A stretch of DNA of 64,000 nt from contig OX457039.1 in assembly GCA_949752735.1 (NCBI GenBank), positions 25,236,210-25,300,209 of the forward strand. Direction: 5' to 3'. Shown here piece after piece: positions 37,268 through 49,878 of the stretch (position 1 is the stretch's first letter; every line of letters starts with the position of its first letter). The notes beneath the pieces were generated by a model that was not told the DNA's origin, did no database searches, and saw only the letters and a list, made by a program, of their open reading frames with translations. The DNA comes from Lumbricus terrestris. Lineage: Eukaryota > Annelida > Clitellata > Crassiclitellata > Lumbricidae. Made by a program: the position numbers and the translations under genes.

Positions 37268-38740
37268 CAAGAATCCAACTTTGCTAGTCGTTGGTCAAAT
37301 CGTAATTGTAAACTCTATTTCTAAGGCGCTCACAGAAGTGAAGTCATGGAAGCCAACTTATTCACAGATGCTTGATCGAATTAGGCCTAAAATCATTAGG
37401 CAGCGGTCGAGATCTGGATAATCCGGCAGGTAGACATTTGGATGGCGAAGTTTTATGATGTTTAGAGTAGAAATAGTGAAGGAGGTGAGAGGAATTGGGA
37501 TAGAATTTGTGAAAAACAATGTTTTGAGCGAAAGACCTGTGAAGAGATTGTAAGGGGTGAAGCTTTGCTGAGTTTGTAGGATGAATCTTAAGACTGGGGA
37601 GATTGTTGCAAATAAGCATGACAGGCTACTACAGCTATAGTATGGATATTTGTTGCAAATAAGCATGACAGACTACTACAGCTATAATAATAGTATGGAT
37701 ACGGAGCTAGTAATTCCACTTCCTGGCATGTCAACACTACGAAGCAGTTGCTGGTAAGAGGATAGTTTGAGAGCTTGCAGGCACTCAACAACACTCGATA
37801 CAATGTTATCTTGATGCTCGTCTTGCCCAGCACTGCTAGCATATGTGAATGACTGTACAATGATGCCATATCAACTGGGCTAGTGACATCAGCGCCCCAC
37901 TCCAATTCAAACCTATTCATACCCTCTATTGGCATGATCTGTGGGTTTCCTTCTTGTTGCTGTTTAACGACACAGTCTAACAAAGTTGATTAGTGTTACC
38001 CTCCTGCTTTACCCAGTCTTGGGAAGTTTTATGATGTTTAGAGTAGAAATAGTGAAGGAGGTGAGAGGAATTGGATGGCGCACACTGTCAGAGTGCGAAC
38101 AGTGGCGGAGTCCGACCTGCGAGTGGAAGATCTTCGTTTAGCACTGGCATGAGAAGTGCACGGATGCGGGATCGCTTCGCGGTATTCCCGCTACCCTCCC
38201 CAAAAGTTTCTAGACTCATTAAACAGCAACAAGAAGGAAGCTTGATCTTCCAATCGGCAAATGGTGTTGGTAAAATGAGTAGGCCTAACGGGACGTGATC
38301 AGCAGCCTGTTGGACTCTGGCAATTAAATTCAACTCCCGCGATAAATTGGGCTGATCACTTCTGTGATTATTGTAAATCATTCAACGTTGATTCGGTTTG
38401 AAATTAAATGAAGATTATTATTAGCCTATTATTAACTAACTCGGCCATAAGTAGCCAGGGGTCGATCCATTTCAAAAGTACATAGGACGTGGGCCCCCAT
38501 TCAGTTTCACAAGCACAAGCATTAAATCAATGCAGCGTGAGAGAAAAGTAGGATACGACGACTAGAGAGGTCATAGTATTTTGCCAGAGATTATGTTAAT
38601 AATAAATATTAATAATAATATTCTCTTTTCTCTTTATTAACAATCCGGTTGACACACCGCAACCGGTTACAATGTACACTTATGCAATTTAAACAATTCA
38701 CAAGAACGGAGATCACAGAATACACAAATCTTAACTATAC
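37268..38740. other. Unassigned repeat-rich spacer
   Basis: This block contains an identical 52-bp direct repeat (37447-37498 and 38023-38074), a duplicated TTGCAAATAAGCATGACAG unit (near 37606 and 37652), and an inverted pair TTAAACAGCAACAAGAAGGA (38219 plus strand, 37973 minus strand). ORFs of 131 codons (minus, 37588-37983) and 75 codons (plus, 38071-38298) share a KQQQEG motif through the inverted pair. It may be a rearranged transposon, but I recognise no domain. Confidence 0.5.
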
Positions 38741-38749
38741 TAACTTAGC

Positions 38750-38870
38750 AGACCGCCTGCAAAATACGATGGCAGCCTACAAAGCAAATCCGCCCAACGG
38801 GGGCTCGAACTCATGACCTCTCGCACTCTTGGCCAGCGTGTTAACCACTACTCTACCGCCCCCCCCCGAT
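38750..38870 (-). repeat. tRNA-derived SINE fragment, family C
   Basis: The minus strand reads GCGGTAGAGTAGTGGTTAAC (A-box region) and GTCATGAGTTCGAGCCCCCG (B-box region), as in a tRNA head, next to a poly-C run. The 3' boundary is unclear. It is not a complete tRNA. Confidence 0.6.
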
Positions 38871-39303
38871 GACTGATGACTAAAAAGAGGTCATCAGTTA
38901 TTTTGGCATGGGAAATTGGTATATTTACAGACATTTCGACCAAACGACTAAAAAATATCAGATTTTTTTGGCAAAGATCACGGAAAATCCCCCCTCGAAA
39001 ATTTATGTATCCGCCTCTGTAAGTAGCTATAGTTCAATTTGTAAAAACACACCTACAGCAATGTGCGTGTTGTTTTCGAAAAAACCGAATAAGATACATC
39101 CAGGTAATTATATTTATGAAGGCACATTTACAAATGATAATATTTGCCGAGTAAAAAATATTAATGCATTGCTGTTATGTATGCAAGATGCCATGGAATC
39201 GCGCTAAAAAAATGCAAAGACGATGAATTCTACTGTTGTACAAAATATTGGTCCATGTCTGCAGTTCTCTCACTCTTACATCCGGTGTTGAGTCTATTGA
39301 CGA

Positions 39304-40132
39304 CAGTGATGCCACAGCTGGGTTTTTTCCACTAGATCTGGGTTTTTTGGCCTTCGTCTGGGTTTCTGGGTTTTTTTGGGCAAGATCTGGGTTTATTTTG
39401 GTGAGTTGACATTTTGTACTTACAACACATGAATATTCTGTGAAATTCAATGTAAAATGGTTGTGATAATAATTGTTCCACTAATTTTAATTTTAAACTC
39501 CACAATCAAGATCTCATGTTGTCAATTCACAAATAACTTATAAACTGAAGAATAGTTCTGCACAAAAATAAACCATTTTAACATTTCAAAATAGATCAGG
39601 TCACTTGTCTCTTTCCTTGTAAAGCCTCAATAACATGCATATACAGTAACTGTAATACACTGTAGGTCAGGTCAATCCTATAGTGGTATAATAGCCAAGT
39701 TGTTGCAGAGTATTAATGTTCTAGACTAGGTGTTTAAAACGTTGTGTTGTTGGTGTATTAAGAAAATTTGGCTGGAAACCTCGGACAACTTTAAAACTTT
39801 TTAAGCATAAGCCATGTGTGTTATGTGCTTAGGCTACAATTCTGGTAAACTCAACCCGCTGCGCATGCGCACACGAATATATCGATTGAGCTTATTGTCA
39901 GTATGGATTCTGAGTCTCTGACAACTTTGACAATTGATACTTTTAAAGTTGTAGTTACATTTTATTCGACTCTTTTTACGAAAATTTGGTTAATCCTCAT
40001 GCGAATAAGCGAAAAACCAACTTAATTTGAACAAAGGGGGTCTAAAATAGCTTATATTAATAGTCTGGGTTTTTCTGGGTTTTTTTCGAAAGAAAATCTG
40101 GGTTTATTTCAGAAACCTCAGTGGCAACACTG
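39304..40132. mobile_element. hAT-type element immediately upstream of EIF3H
   Basis: An exact 8-bp duplication ATTGACGA (39296-39303 and 40133-40140) flanks inverted ends CAGTGATGCCAC and GTGGCAACACTG. Repeated CTGGGTTTTTT and CTGGGTTTATTT motifs sit inside both ends. It has no transposase ORF. Its right duplication ends 56 bases before the EIF3H start codon. Confidence 0.93.
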
Positions 40133-40196
40133 ATTGACGAACTCCGTTTTGTTTTATTAGTTGTTTGGAACCGAACTGCTATCATTCTCCTAAATT

Positions 40197-43100
40197 ATGG
40201 CGGCTTTTCGAGAATCCGGGGTGCAGTATGTTCAAATGGACGGTTTGGTGAGTTCTGTTTACGTAGATGCAGTTTTATTTTCCATTTACTTCAATTTCGT
40301 AAGCTATCTCTTTTCGCATACAAAGCGCGTGGTATCCATCCAACTGAACACGTTGAAACCGTACATATTGTTTGAGCTTAAACCTGGAGTTCTCTTCAGA
40401 TTTCTGAAAGAGGCTATGAAAACAGTTTGCAAAGCTGTTACGAAGCCGAAGATTCTGCCCGTGATGGCGGTAGCTTATAGCACAACATTGCCGATAATCT
40501 ACCTTCTGTTGCCTGCGACTGATAACCGTATAAGCAATATGACCATCCGCAGTGGCGTCGGCATAAAAGTCTAGAACGGCTCGGGGTAAACACGCACACT
40601 GCATGCCCGTACTCCAAACAATATGGTTGCCAACGAATGCAATAAATTAGAGCGCAGCGACCTATCGACAACATCTGTCCACTGCATCCCAGCATGCATA
40701 GCGCTCAGTAAGTAAATAATCTAAGTAATGCAAGTAGCAACAGTAAAAATTAAAGCGATGTGAATAAGAAATGTTTAATGTGATCTAACAATAAATCAAA
40801 TTGGAGCCACGCATTGTGATGTTTGGTATGCTGTGGCTATAAAGCTATGATAAAGCCACGGTTTGTTTGTTTGTTTGTATGTAGGGTTACCATAAGTGCT
40901 CGGATGAAAAAGAGGACACACAAAATGTTCATCCGGTTACCAATGCACCCTTATTGGCAACTGACATATAAGTTCCGATGCCGCATGTCAAACATTTAGG
41001 CTAGCTTCCCATTCATAACGATCGCCGACCTGCTCGAAAACACCTTTCGGCATTTTTTATGCCAATTTTTTCCGTTAAATTGAAAAATTATTTATTTTAT
41101 TTAGATCTACAATTATCATTACGTAGCTCGTGTTACATTTATGCGTTTGGTTTTTTAAAAAAACGCCTCAGAAACCGGAAATTCAAAAGCATGATTGAGG
41201 TAAATATTGCTGCAACGCGTGTTTAGTTCACGGAACGGAATAGTATATAACACGGAAAAGTAAGTAAAATCAATCGATCGTGGACGGACGGGAAAACCCG
41301 GACAAAAGTCAAGTTTCTGGAAAGCCGCCCGGACACCCGGACAGAGGCCTAAAAAGAGGACATGTCCGGGGAAACCCGGACGTATGGTAACCCTATTTGT
41401 ATGTGCACTTGTTAAAGCGCCCCTTCAAGCTCTCTTCTACTCAGAGGCGCTCCCGAATGCAGAGCGGACACTGCATCGGAGTTTCACGCCGAAGCGCTGA
41501 GCAATTGTGAGTGAAGGACTTGCCCAGGGTCCTTACGCGGCGAGGTGGATTCGAACCTCGAACCTTCCGGCTTCAAGGCAACGACGCCACCACTAGACCA
41601 CCGCGCCCCACGGTGAAGCTACAATAAAGCTACCGAATTAATAGAAATACGCCTCTACCTAAGTGTTCAAAATAATAGCGAAAATGTTCATGCCCAGCTG
41701 ATAGCTCCATAAGCGCCAGGCAGAACATCAGCTAAATTATAGCTTCGAAAGCGCCGAATTCTTTCGCAAAGCGCAGGTTTATTTACTCTCAAACTGTAAT
41801 GTACTGAATATCTAACCATATATCACCTTTAATTCGATTACTTACTTACTTATCTTGCATGTGGCAATGAGCCGGTTACTTACTTACTGAGCGCTTTGCA
41901 TGTTGGGATGCATGTTGCAATGCTGTCGATAGGTCACTGCACTCTAATTTATTGCATTCGTTGGCAACTATATTGTTTGGAGTACGGGCATGCAATGTGC
42001 GGATGTGGCTGAACTTCACTTCGTTTCAGCTTTTCATTCATTCAATTATTTATATAGCGCCTCTTCAAGGAAACTACTCAGAGGCACTCCCGACTCCAGC
42101 ACGGCCAAATAGAGCAGTTTTTAAGTGCTTATAGAATGTGCCAGAGAGTGATCTAGGGAACAGGCGCAGCTCATGTGGGAGGACATTTCATACCACTGGG
42201 CCAACCACAGTAAAAACACGACTCTGCATGATGGATCTATGAGCAAACGGTACTAAGAGTACTTCCCTATCAGCCGAGCGTAGGGACCCACCAGTCCGAG
42301 AACTTGTCACAGGCCAACAGAGATCAAGTAGGTAAGCTGGAGCAAGACCTAGCTGGCATCGTCATATAAAGTAAGAGATTCTGTATTCGATGCGCTGACG
42401 GACAGGGAGCCAATGCAGAACCTCCAGCATGTAATTTGTAACGTGACCAAATTTGGGCAGATGACCAATGAGGCGCGTCACAGCGCGAAGAATACGGTCA
42501 AGAGAAGATAACCGACCAGATGGTAAACCAGCATAAAGAAATAGGCAATAGTCAAGACGAGCTGAGACAAAGGAATGTACAAGCGTAGTTGCAGCGCCAG
42601 TAGAGAGAGAGCGGGCGACAGTGCGAAGCTGGCGCAGCTGATAGAAACAGGAGCGACTGAGACGATTAAGGTGAGGTGCATGTTGGAAATCTCCTTTTTT
42701 CGGTGCTGCATGCTCATAAACTTGACAAACTCACGAATATTTCTAATCAACATTAGGATCAAGTGGTTATATCCATGGCTAATGTTGTTGTTTAAAAAAA
42801 TTTAGTCAAATACTTAAGATTTTGATCAAGTTATGACACTTTGCTGGGTTCTGCTTTTCATCAGGACACAGTGTATGTATTGTATCGTATAAGGCAAGAT
42901 TGTCTTTTTTCGTAGGTTGTGTTAAAGATTATCAAGCACTGCCAAGAGGAAGGTTCTGGAGGCAGTGAACTGGTGCAAGGAGTCTTGCTGGGTCTGGTGG
43001 AGAATAACCGCTTGGAAGTGACCAATTGCTTTCCATTTCCACGTCATACAGAAGAAGAGGACTTGGATGAAGGTTCTAATAGCACTCTGGCTAACTGGAC

Positions 43101-43530
43101 AGATCTCTGTTTATTTTACTGTTTTGCAAGTTTATCAGAATTATTCAACCACTTAGCTGTCCCACACCTGCTACATGCACATCCGCGACCTTCGTTGATG
43201 CACCCAGTTCTCAATTACAATGCCGCCTGTACAATAGCCACTTCAATAGTCCACTCCAAACTCGACTACTGTAATTAGCTCTTTCATAATGTCATCGATT
43301 CTGCTCAAATTAAACGCCTGCAAACAGCTCAGAAAACTCTTGCCCGTGCAGTCACCAAAACTCCCAAACATCACCACATAATCCCTATTTTCAAGTCTCT
43401 TCATTGGCTGAAAGTCCCTCAGCGCATCCAATACAAAATTGTCTCTCTGACATACAGCGCTCTTCAAACCTCTCAGCCTTCCTACATTCGTCAACTATTC
43501 ACCATCCAACCACCCAGGTCTACTCGTTCA

Positions 43531-43615
<85 letters not shown>

Positions 43616-46600
43616 TTCCAGTATCATCCTCTCTTAAATTCTGCAACCGCTTTTTAGTCTATGCTGCACCAGCCTTTTGGAGCAGACTTGCAACAGATCT
43701 CCGCCTGTTCACTCATCCTCTTATCTCCCCAATCTCTCTCCCAATTCACCTCTCCTCCGCTTGCACTCTCCTCTGCTGCTTTCCACTCACGACTGAAAAC
43801 CGAACACTTCACGCTATCCTATAGAAATTCTAATCAGACCACCCAACTACCACCATCACTGACAACCACTGTAGCACCACGCCACCTATCCGGATTTTGA
43901 CCTGGCACCGGAACAAAAAAAGCAGCTCTGGCCATTGTGGACTTGATTTGATACTGCGCCGGTGAATAAGCTGGTCTCCCCGATGTGACTTTTGTGCATT
44001 TTTTCTACATTTGAGCATATCTGTTTCAACATATCTGCTTGAAACTGGCAGCTCTCTTCATGCACACAACCCAACTCTGCTAATTGCCATCCTACTTTAA
44101 TATCTGCCATGGTAACACCCTGTAGCTCTGTTAAAGCCCAATCCTATCTCCAGTCATCATCTATTGGTAGCTATTTTTAGACTAATACAACTAATACTAT
44201 TTCAAGTAATTTTTCACTGTTCTTGTTTTGTTGCTCTTGCATGGCATTCAATTGGTGTTGTAGTTGCTTATCAGCTGGAAATGATGAAGAATTTGCGTCA
44301 TGTGAACATCGACCACTTGCATGTTGGATGGTATCAGAGCACGTACTATGGAACCTACTTAAACAAAGCATTGCTTGACTCACAGTTCAACTATCAGCAC
44401 AGCATTGAGGAGTCAATTGTTCTCATTTATGGTAGGATTTCTAACGCATACTTTGCAAAACAATAACCAAAATGTTGCAAATGTAGACTCTCTTCCATAT
44501 CAATTTCTCCTTTCTTGTAAAGGAAATCGAAATCTTGCAGTGTCGTCAATATAACTTCCTGAAGTATCATTTCCTTTTTGCAGATGGAGGCGAAATATTT
44601 TAATAGTGTAATCCATTTAACTTCCCAGCCATGCCAATTCTTTCTTGCATATGGAACTAAAATAAAATCTTTGTTGTTATCATGTATAAAATCATTGGTT
44701 GTAAACAATCCAATTTGATGTAAGTCTAAGTACTTCAAATCTGTTGGCTGCGTAAAATTATTGTAAAATATCACAAAACCAATAAAATAACTGGTATATG
44801 GGTTAGCTTATGATGAGAAGAACTCTTGTGTAAGTTCCCATGTATGTTAGATATGAATGCTGATGTTATGAAATAAATATATCAGACTGCTGCTGAAAGA
44901 AAGCATGATGATGTCCAGAATGTGTCTTGTAACTGTTTAGATCCTCTGAGGACTTCGAAGGGTCATCTGGCTCTGAAGGCTCTTCGCTTAACTCCACAAA
45001 TGATGACGATGTACAGGGATGGCGACTTTTCATCTGAAAAGTAATCTGCTGACTTTCTTTGTTTGTCTTTGCTGTGCCGTGTTTCATATAGGTTTCTTGT
45101 GTTGAAACAGCAATAAGTGCATACTGGCAGACTTCTGATTAATAGTTAAATTTTGTTAGAACTACCAGTATTCTGAATTGCTTTAAATGAGTCTATCCTG
45201 TGGTGATTGATTGTAGGTTTGTTCTGGACAGTGAGACACCAATCATATACTAACTAATTGTAATTGTAATTATTATCGTACATTTATATAGCGCCACTTC
45301 AACTCCTCAGAGGCACTCCCGACCTGACACCTAACCACAATCAAAGAGAATGGTTTTCAAACGCTTGTGGAAAAGGGGCAAAGAAATACAAAGAAGTTCA
45401 TTGCGGAGACTAATAGGTAACTTATTCCAGAAAGACGGACCAACCATAGCAACTAATATACATGATCAGTTATATTGCACAATTTAAAAACATGCATATT
45501 TGCCATTGTAATCCACCAAATATACAGTATAAACTTTTATCTGTCTCTGCTGAGAATTTATCGAATATTGAGTGAACTTTGCAGAATCATTTAGTCATGG
45601 CGTGGTGTGCAGTGCTATTACTGCAGAATGATTTGGCTGCGCTAATATAAGGACATTTGGCAGTATAATATAACCTTAATGAGTGTAGTTTAACATTCCA
45701 TTAATTTGTGTAAAAGAAAGTGGCATAGGTTAACATTCCATTAATTTGTGTAAAAAGGAAAGTACACCTTTGGCAAACCCTTTTTTTCAGTGTGAAGCAG
45801 TCTGGACTGAGCTTTGAGGCAATGTTTGAAGAGGTGCCAATTATGATCAAGAACTCACATCTGACAAATGCTTTGCTCTGCGAACTTGATGAAGTGGCTC
45901 CCTCTGCCAACAAATACAACTTTTTGGACTTATCCACAAGGTCAGCAATTGTAATTAAATTCTGTGCATAGCTTTCAGATGTGTACTGTACAGGTTGTAT
46001 AAATATGGGTCGTTTCGTGTCAAATCAACCAATTTGTTAACATTTTCTCACCTTCAACTTTAGATTTTGCTGAAAATCTGTTTGCCCACCTACTTTGAGC
46101 ACAAACACAAAATTTGATTAAGATATTTCAAAATTTGACTGAGATATGCCATTTTAAAGTGAGGTAGGGTGGGCAAAAATATGCATCCGATTTCATGATT
46201 CTGCAGTTATATTTAACATGAACTATCTCGAGAAGTAGTACAGGTCATGAGTTTTTCACTGTTGTATTCAGCAAGTTGGTGGTGACATTGTGAGCTTATT
46301 ATACTGACTGTGTCTTGAATACGGACTCTACAGGACAGCTGTCAATGTGCCATCTCAGAACTCCCAAACTCCATTTTCTTGAATTTTCATGGGCAATATG
46401 AGAAAATGTAGGTGCAAGAAATTTGTAATCTGTTCATATTCTCATTTAGCAAGTAATTGGCTCCTACAGGATGTACTTTTATGGTATTTGATTGCATATT
46501 TTTCATACTAACATACCAATCTTTGTCGAAATGACGAACGGGGATCAACTAGTCAGATATGAAGTTTTGTATTTTTTACTGTTGACTTGTTTCAGCAGAA

Positions 46601-49600
46601 ACTTTAGTGAAGTGTTTGTTGCATGATCTGTTTGCAGTTCATATCTGGAGAAGAACACACGTCTGCTAATGGACTGCGTCGATGATCTGACTCAAGAAAC
46701 CAACAAGTTTTTCAATTACCAGCGTCAGCTAGCAAAACAGCAACAAGCCAAACAGCAATTTCTTCAGAAGAGGGTTAGCGGACATTGCCCTTTATGTATC
46801 TGTTGTTTAAGATTTTGGATGAAAGGCAATATGTTTCTGGGGTTTTGTCTAGAATAGGGTGACCATTTTCTGACCATCAAAAACCGGGACACTTTTGGAA
46901 ATCTGCCAATTAGGTTATACAAAGGCCTAGTCCTATAGGATAGGCCTACTCCAGTCAACAGTAAAGTAGGCTATTGCTTTTTATAGCATAAGCTTAGGCC
47001 TATTGCATATTTTGACGAAGTTCAGAGTTACTGATATTTTTCGGAAGAGAGATTTGTTAAAGTTTGTCTAAAGTTTTCGGAAGAGAGATTTGTTAAAGTC
47101 AAGTTCTGTTCTGTTATGGCCTTGGCGATGCTCCAGCACGCATAAGCCGCCATAGATGAGCGGCTTATGCGTGCTGGAGCATCGCCAAGGCCATAAGTCA
47201 GTCAAGTAAGTCAAGTTCTGTTCTGCGAACGCTTTTTGAACATATTGATGCAGGCATAATCACAGTTTAAAAAATTCAATGCTGAGCATAGACTTCAGTA
47301 GAGAAACCTGCAACGTGCTCTAGTCATCAGTGCGCTGAGTGCAGTAAGTCTACTCTTCCGTAATTGGCAACACTCTCTGAATCAGCGCTCAGTGTGTAAT
47401 CTAGTCCATAAGAAGATTTGAGGTTTCCGGGGGTGAAACAGGCAAGAAATGGGGTTTGAGGAAGGTATTTGCTTCTCACTATCAGAATATTCGAAATTTC
47501 AACATTACAATGGCAGCATTTTAAAGTTGTTATCTGAAAGAAATTGCTCTATTATTTCAATGCTGACATGAGTTGCAATGTCTATCTCCAATTAGGCCTA
47601 CAAACCTGACATGAAAAATTGATAGATCTGGTTCCGCCATTGAAATTGTAGCCAGAGGGCCTATTATGAAGATTTTCTCATTAAGCTCTGATAACTGTTA
47701 AAGATATTAACTAAACTCACTAGCCTATAATAATACTAAAGATACTCCATATAAATTGACAACTTCTCTTTCGTTGCGACTTCTTTTTGGGTTACAATTT
47801 AAACTACACTTTGTTCTGTCATTTACATGAAACTGACGTTTTCAATGTACAGCTTTCCTTATAGTAAAAAACTGGGACAATTTCGCTATTTTGCTCAAGT
47901 CACCGGGACACACCACAAAAAACCGGGACATGTCCCGGAAAACCGGGACGTATGGTCACCCTAGTCTAGAAGCTAGTCCTTGCTATAAAGTGATTGATTT
48001 GCATATCCTCGACATTCTGTAGTTTTGAGGTAAAGTGTGTATTATGTAAACTGATATATAACTCTCAACTTTCTTGAAGTCCTCAGGCATTCCTCTCTTG
48101 TCTCAGGACATTTTTATTTGCCGTGCTGAGGTTGGGAGCACCTCTGAGTAGTCCCTTTAAAGAAGTGCTATACAAATTCACTTAATGAATGAATATAATG
48201 TATTGCCTGAGAATCTTTGCTGTGGGTTATGCAACCGTCTGTATACCTCTGTTTATTTCTGAACACATGCGCATTAACTATGACCACAATTTAGTTGCCG
48301 ACTACTAAGTGACCCCTCAAGTAACGTTGTAAAATCTACGATTTGGTTAGTCAGCATGTAGACTACGATGTTGTCGTGCATTCGGCCACGGATCGCTGAT
48401 GGATGCACAGGCTTATGTCTATGATCCTCCCTTGGCCGAACTCATTCCAGCTGGTTGTATCAAGTATCTTTCCCATGATTTGCATTATGGATGTCTTCTA
48501 ACCGTCTTTCCCTAAATTCTTCCAAAACACATCGTATTTGGTTTGGCATGCCGCAACAACTCAAGAAACTTGGTCTTATGATTCTTGCTGAAAACCCCCC
48601 TCCAATTTACCTTTTATACTAGTGTACGTTACATAGGTGTCACCCTAAGTAACGTACTTAGGGTAATGACCACTGGACAGTTCTCACTTTATCTGAACAT
48701 ATAACCAGCCTTACAAGGCTTACATGCATGCTCCTATACCCAACTATGTTGCCTGGGACTCTACCAGGATCCTTCCTTACTAAACTTAAAACTGTTCTTT
48801 TTGTGCGCGCTGGAGTTGGGAGCGCTTCTGAGTAGTTTTTCTTGAAGGAGCGCTATATAAATGTCCGAATGAATGAATGAATGAATGAATGTTGCATCAA
48901 GGCTGCTTGCAGCTAGCTGTCGCATCTTCCACCATGAAGTCTATCATTCGTGCATTGTCTATTCTAGAATTGACTAAGTACTGCAACTCTCTTCTTGTAA
49001 GCCTTCCTAAGATCCACCTCACTTCTATCCATCCAATCTGTCCTTAGAGCTGCTGCAACATTGATTGCTCATCTGATAAATTCTTCCACAACTACACGGG
49101 CTTCCTTTTACAGCCTCTATTCAGTTCAAAGTCTTTGTTTTGGTCCTCAAATCCAAACTGGGTTTAGCTCCAAAATATCTCGGAGATCTCATTCAATCTC
49201 CTCATTCTACAGCTGCTCTCCACTCTTTGAAATGAAGTGATCTCTTTGTTCTGCAATCTAGGACCACTGGCATGAACAAGATCATTTGCCACCATTGGGC
49301 ATGCCTCCCATCCTCCTCTTTGCATGTAATATTGTTGCGCTTGATGTAAAATTAAGCATGCAATTCACATCAGGAGGGTAGACTAAAAGTGACCTGACTT
49401 TAGCTTTTTAATTGAATTGTTGATTTTCTTGCAGCAACAAGAGAACAAGGTTCGTCAGGAACGAGGTGAGACACTTCTTCCAGACGAAGATCTCAGCAAG
49501 ATGTTCAAATCTCCGATGATTCCTTCACGTCTTGACAGCCTCTTGCTCGCTGGACAAGTTAGCACCTACGCAAACCAAATCAGCGAGTTTGCGTCACAGA

Positions 49601-49662
49601 GTTTTGGCAAACTGTTCATGGTCGACTCTTTACATGATTCCGGTGCTCATGATGCTGTTTAG
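40197..49662 (+). CDS. EIF3H: EIF3H, translation initiation factor 3 subunit H
   Basis: Seven exons encode 329 residues (human about 352): 40197-40247, 42916-43072, 44264-44431, 44941-45040, 45791-45940, 46638-46773 and 49435-49662. All phases agree. eIF3h is an MPN-domain subunit of the eIF3 complex that recruits the 40S ribosome. The MPN region (about 18-160) includes [53 protein letters not shown] and [20 protein letters not shown]. Next come [13 protein letters not shown], a Gln-rich coiled-coil-like part (about 225-265), and the [16 protein letters not shown] tail. The start [16 protein letters not shown] fits the family. The gene is intact and introns carry LINEs and hAT-type elements. 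Confidence 0.97.
40882..41395. mobile_element. hAT-type MITE, TAGGGTTACCATA family
   Basis: An exact 8-bp duplication TTTGTATG (40874-40881 and 41396-41403) flanks inverted ends TAGGGTTACCATA and TATGGTAACCCTA. CCCGGAC/GTCCGGG motifs cluster near the right end. It is 514 bp and non-coding, in EIF3H intron 1. The larger element at 46855-47963 has similar ends. Confidence 0.93.
41396..41610 (-). repeat. tRNA-derived SINE, family A
   Basis: A minus-strand copy with B box GGTTCGAGGTTCGAATCC and the same tail as the copies at 3508 and 50731. It abuts the MITE at 40882-41395, whose target duplication overlaps the SINE's TTTGTATGTGCAC end, so the MITE appears to have inserted at the edge of an existing SINE. 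Confidence 0.8.
42030..42690 (-). mobile_element. CR1/L2-like LINE 3' end, about 660 bp
   Basis: Minus-strand frames read [65 protein letters not shown] and [20 protein letters not shown], then the LINE tail. It is one of the best preserved reverse-transcriptase ends here. It is antisense in EIF3H intron 1 and ends about 225 bases before exon 2. Confidence 0.85.
43100..43990 (+). mobile_element. LINE reverse-transcriptase fragment split by a (TC)n tract
   Basis: The plus strand reads [48 protein letters not shown] and, after the TC run, [20 protein letters not shown]. It is typical of a CR1/L2-type C terminus. It is dead and lies in EIF3H intron 2. Confidence 0.75.
43533..43613. repeat. (TC)n microsatellite
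   Basis: About 40 uninterrupted TC units stand inside LINE sequence in EIF3H intron 2. Confidence 0.98.
45270..45460 (-). mobile_element. LINE 3'-tail remnant
   Basis: A reverse LINE tail (TTTATATAGCGCCACTTC, CTCAGAGGCACTCCCGACC) is followed by decayed C-terminal coding sequence. It lies in an EIF3H intron. Confidence 0.65.
46855..47963. mobile_element. hAT-type element, TAGGGTGACCAT family, 1109 bp
   Basis: An exact 8-bp duplication GTCTAGAA (46847-46854 and 47964-47971) flanks inverted ends TAGGGTGACCAT and ATGGTCACCCTA. AAAACCGGGAC repeats sit inside both ends. The interior carries a 37-bp-arm palindrome. No transposase ORF was seen. It lies in EIF3H intron 6, 81 bases after the exon 6 donor. 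Confidence 0.94.
47114..47196. repeat. Perfect inverted repeat, 37-bp arms
   Basis: Arms 47114-47150 and 47160-47196 are exact reverse complements with a 9-base loop (CATAGATGA). Direct repeats GTCAAGTTCTGTTCTG flank it, and an upstream AGAGATTTGTTAAAG unit is also duplicated. It is inside the hAT-type element. Confidence 0.96.
48050..49330 (+). mobile_element. Cluster of three LINE remnants
   Basis: A tail-only piece (about 48060-48190) is followed by a reverse-transcriptase segment ([19 protein letters not shown] near 48500) ending in GAGCGCTATATAAATGTCC and (AATG)n near 48890. A third, heavily decayed RT piece runs to about 49330. All are in sense orientation in the last EIF3H intron. Confidence 0.65.
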
Positions 49663-49878
49663 GTTCAATTGAAACATTAGGAAACTGTCAGGCTTCTTAT
49701 AGATATCATAAAGTCATGTTCAAAAGACTTGTAACATGTTTTCAGCTTTCATGGAATATCGTGACATTTGGTAATCTGTTTGCATGAAGTTAAGTCTGAT
49801 CGTTTATCCTATCGGAAGTTGTTTCAGTTGAAACCATGCTAAATTCGTTTCCTGGTATATATGAATTTCTCGACAGTC

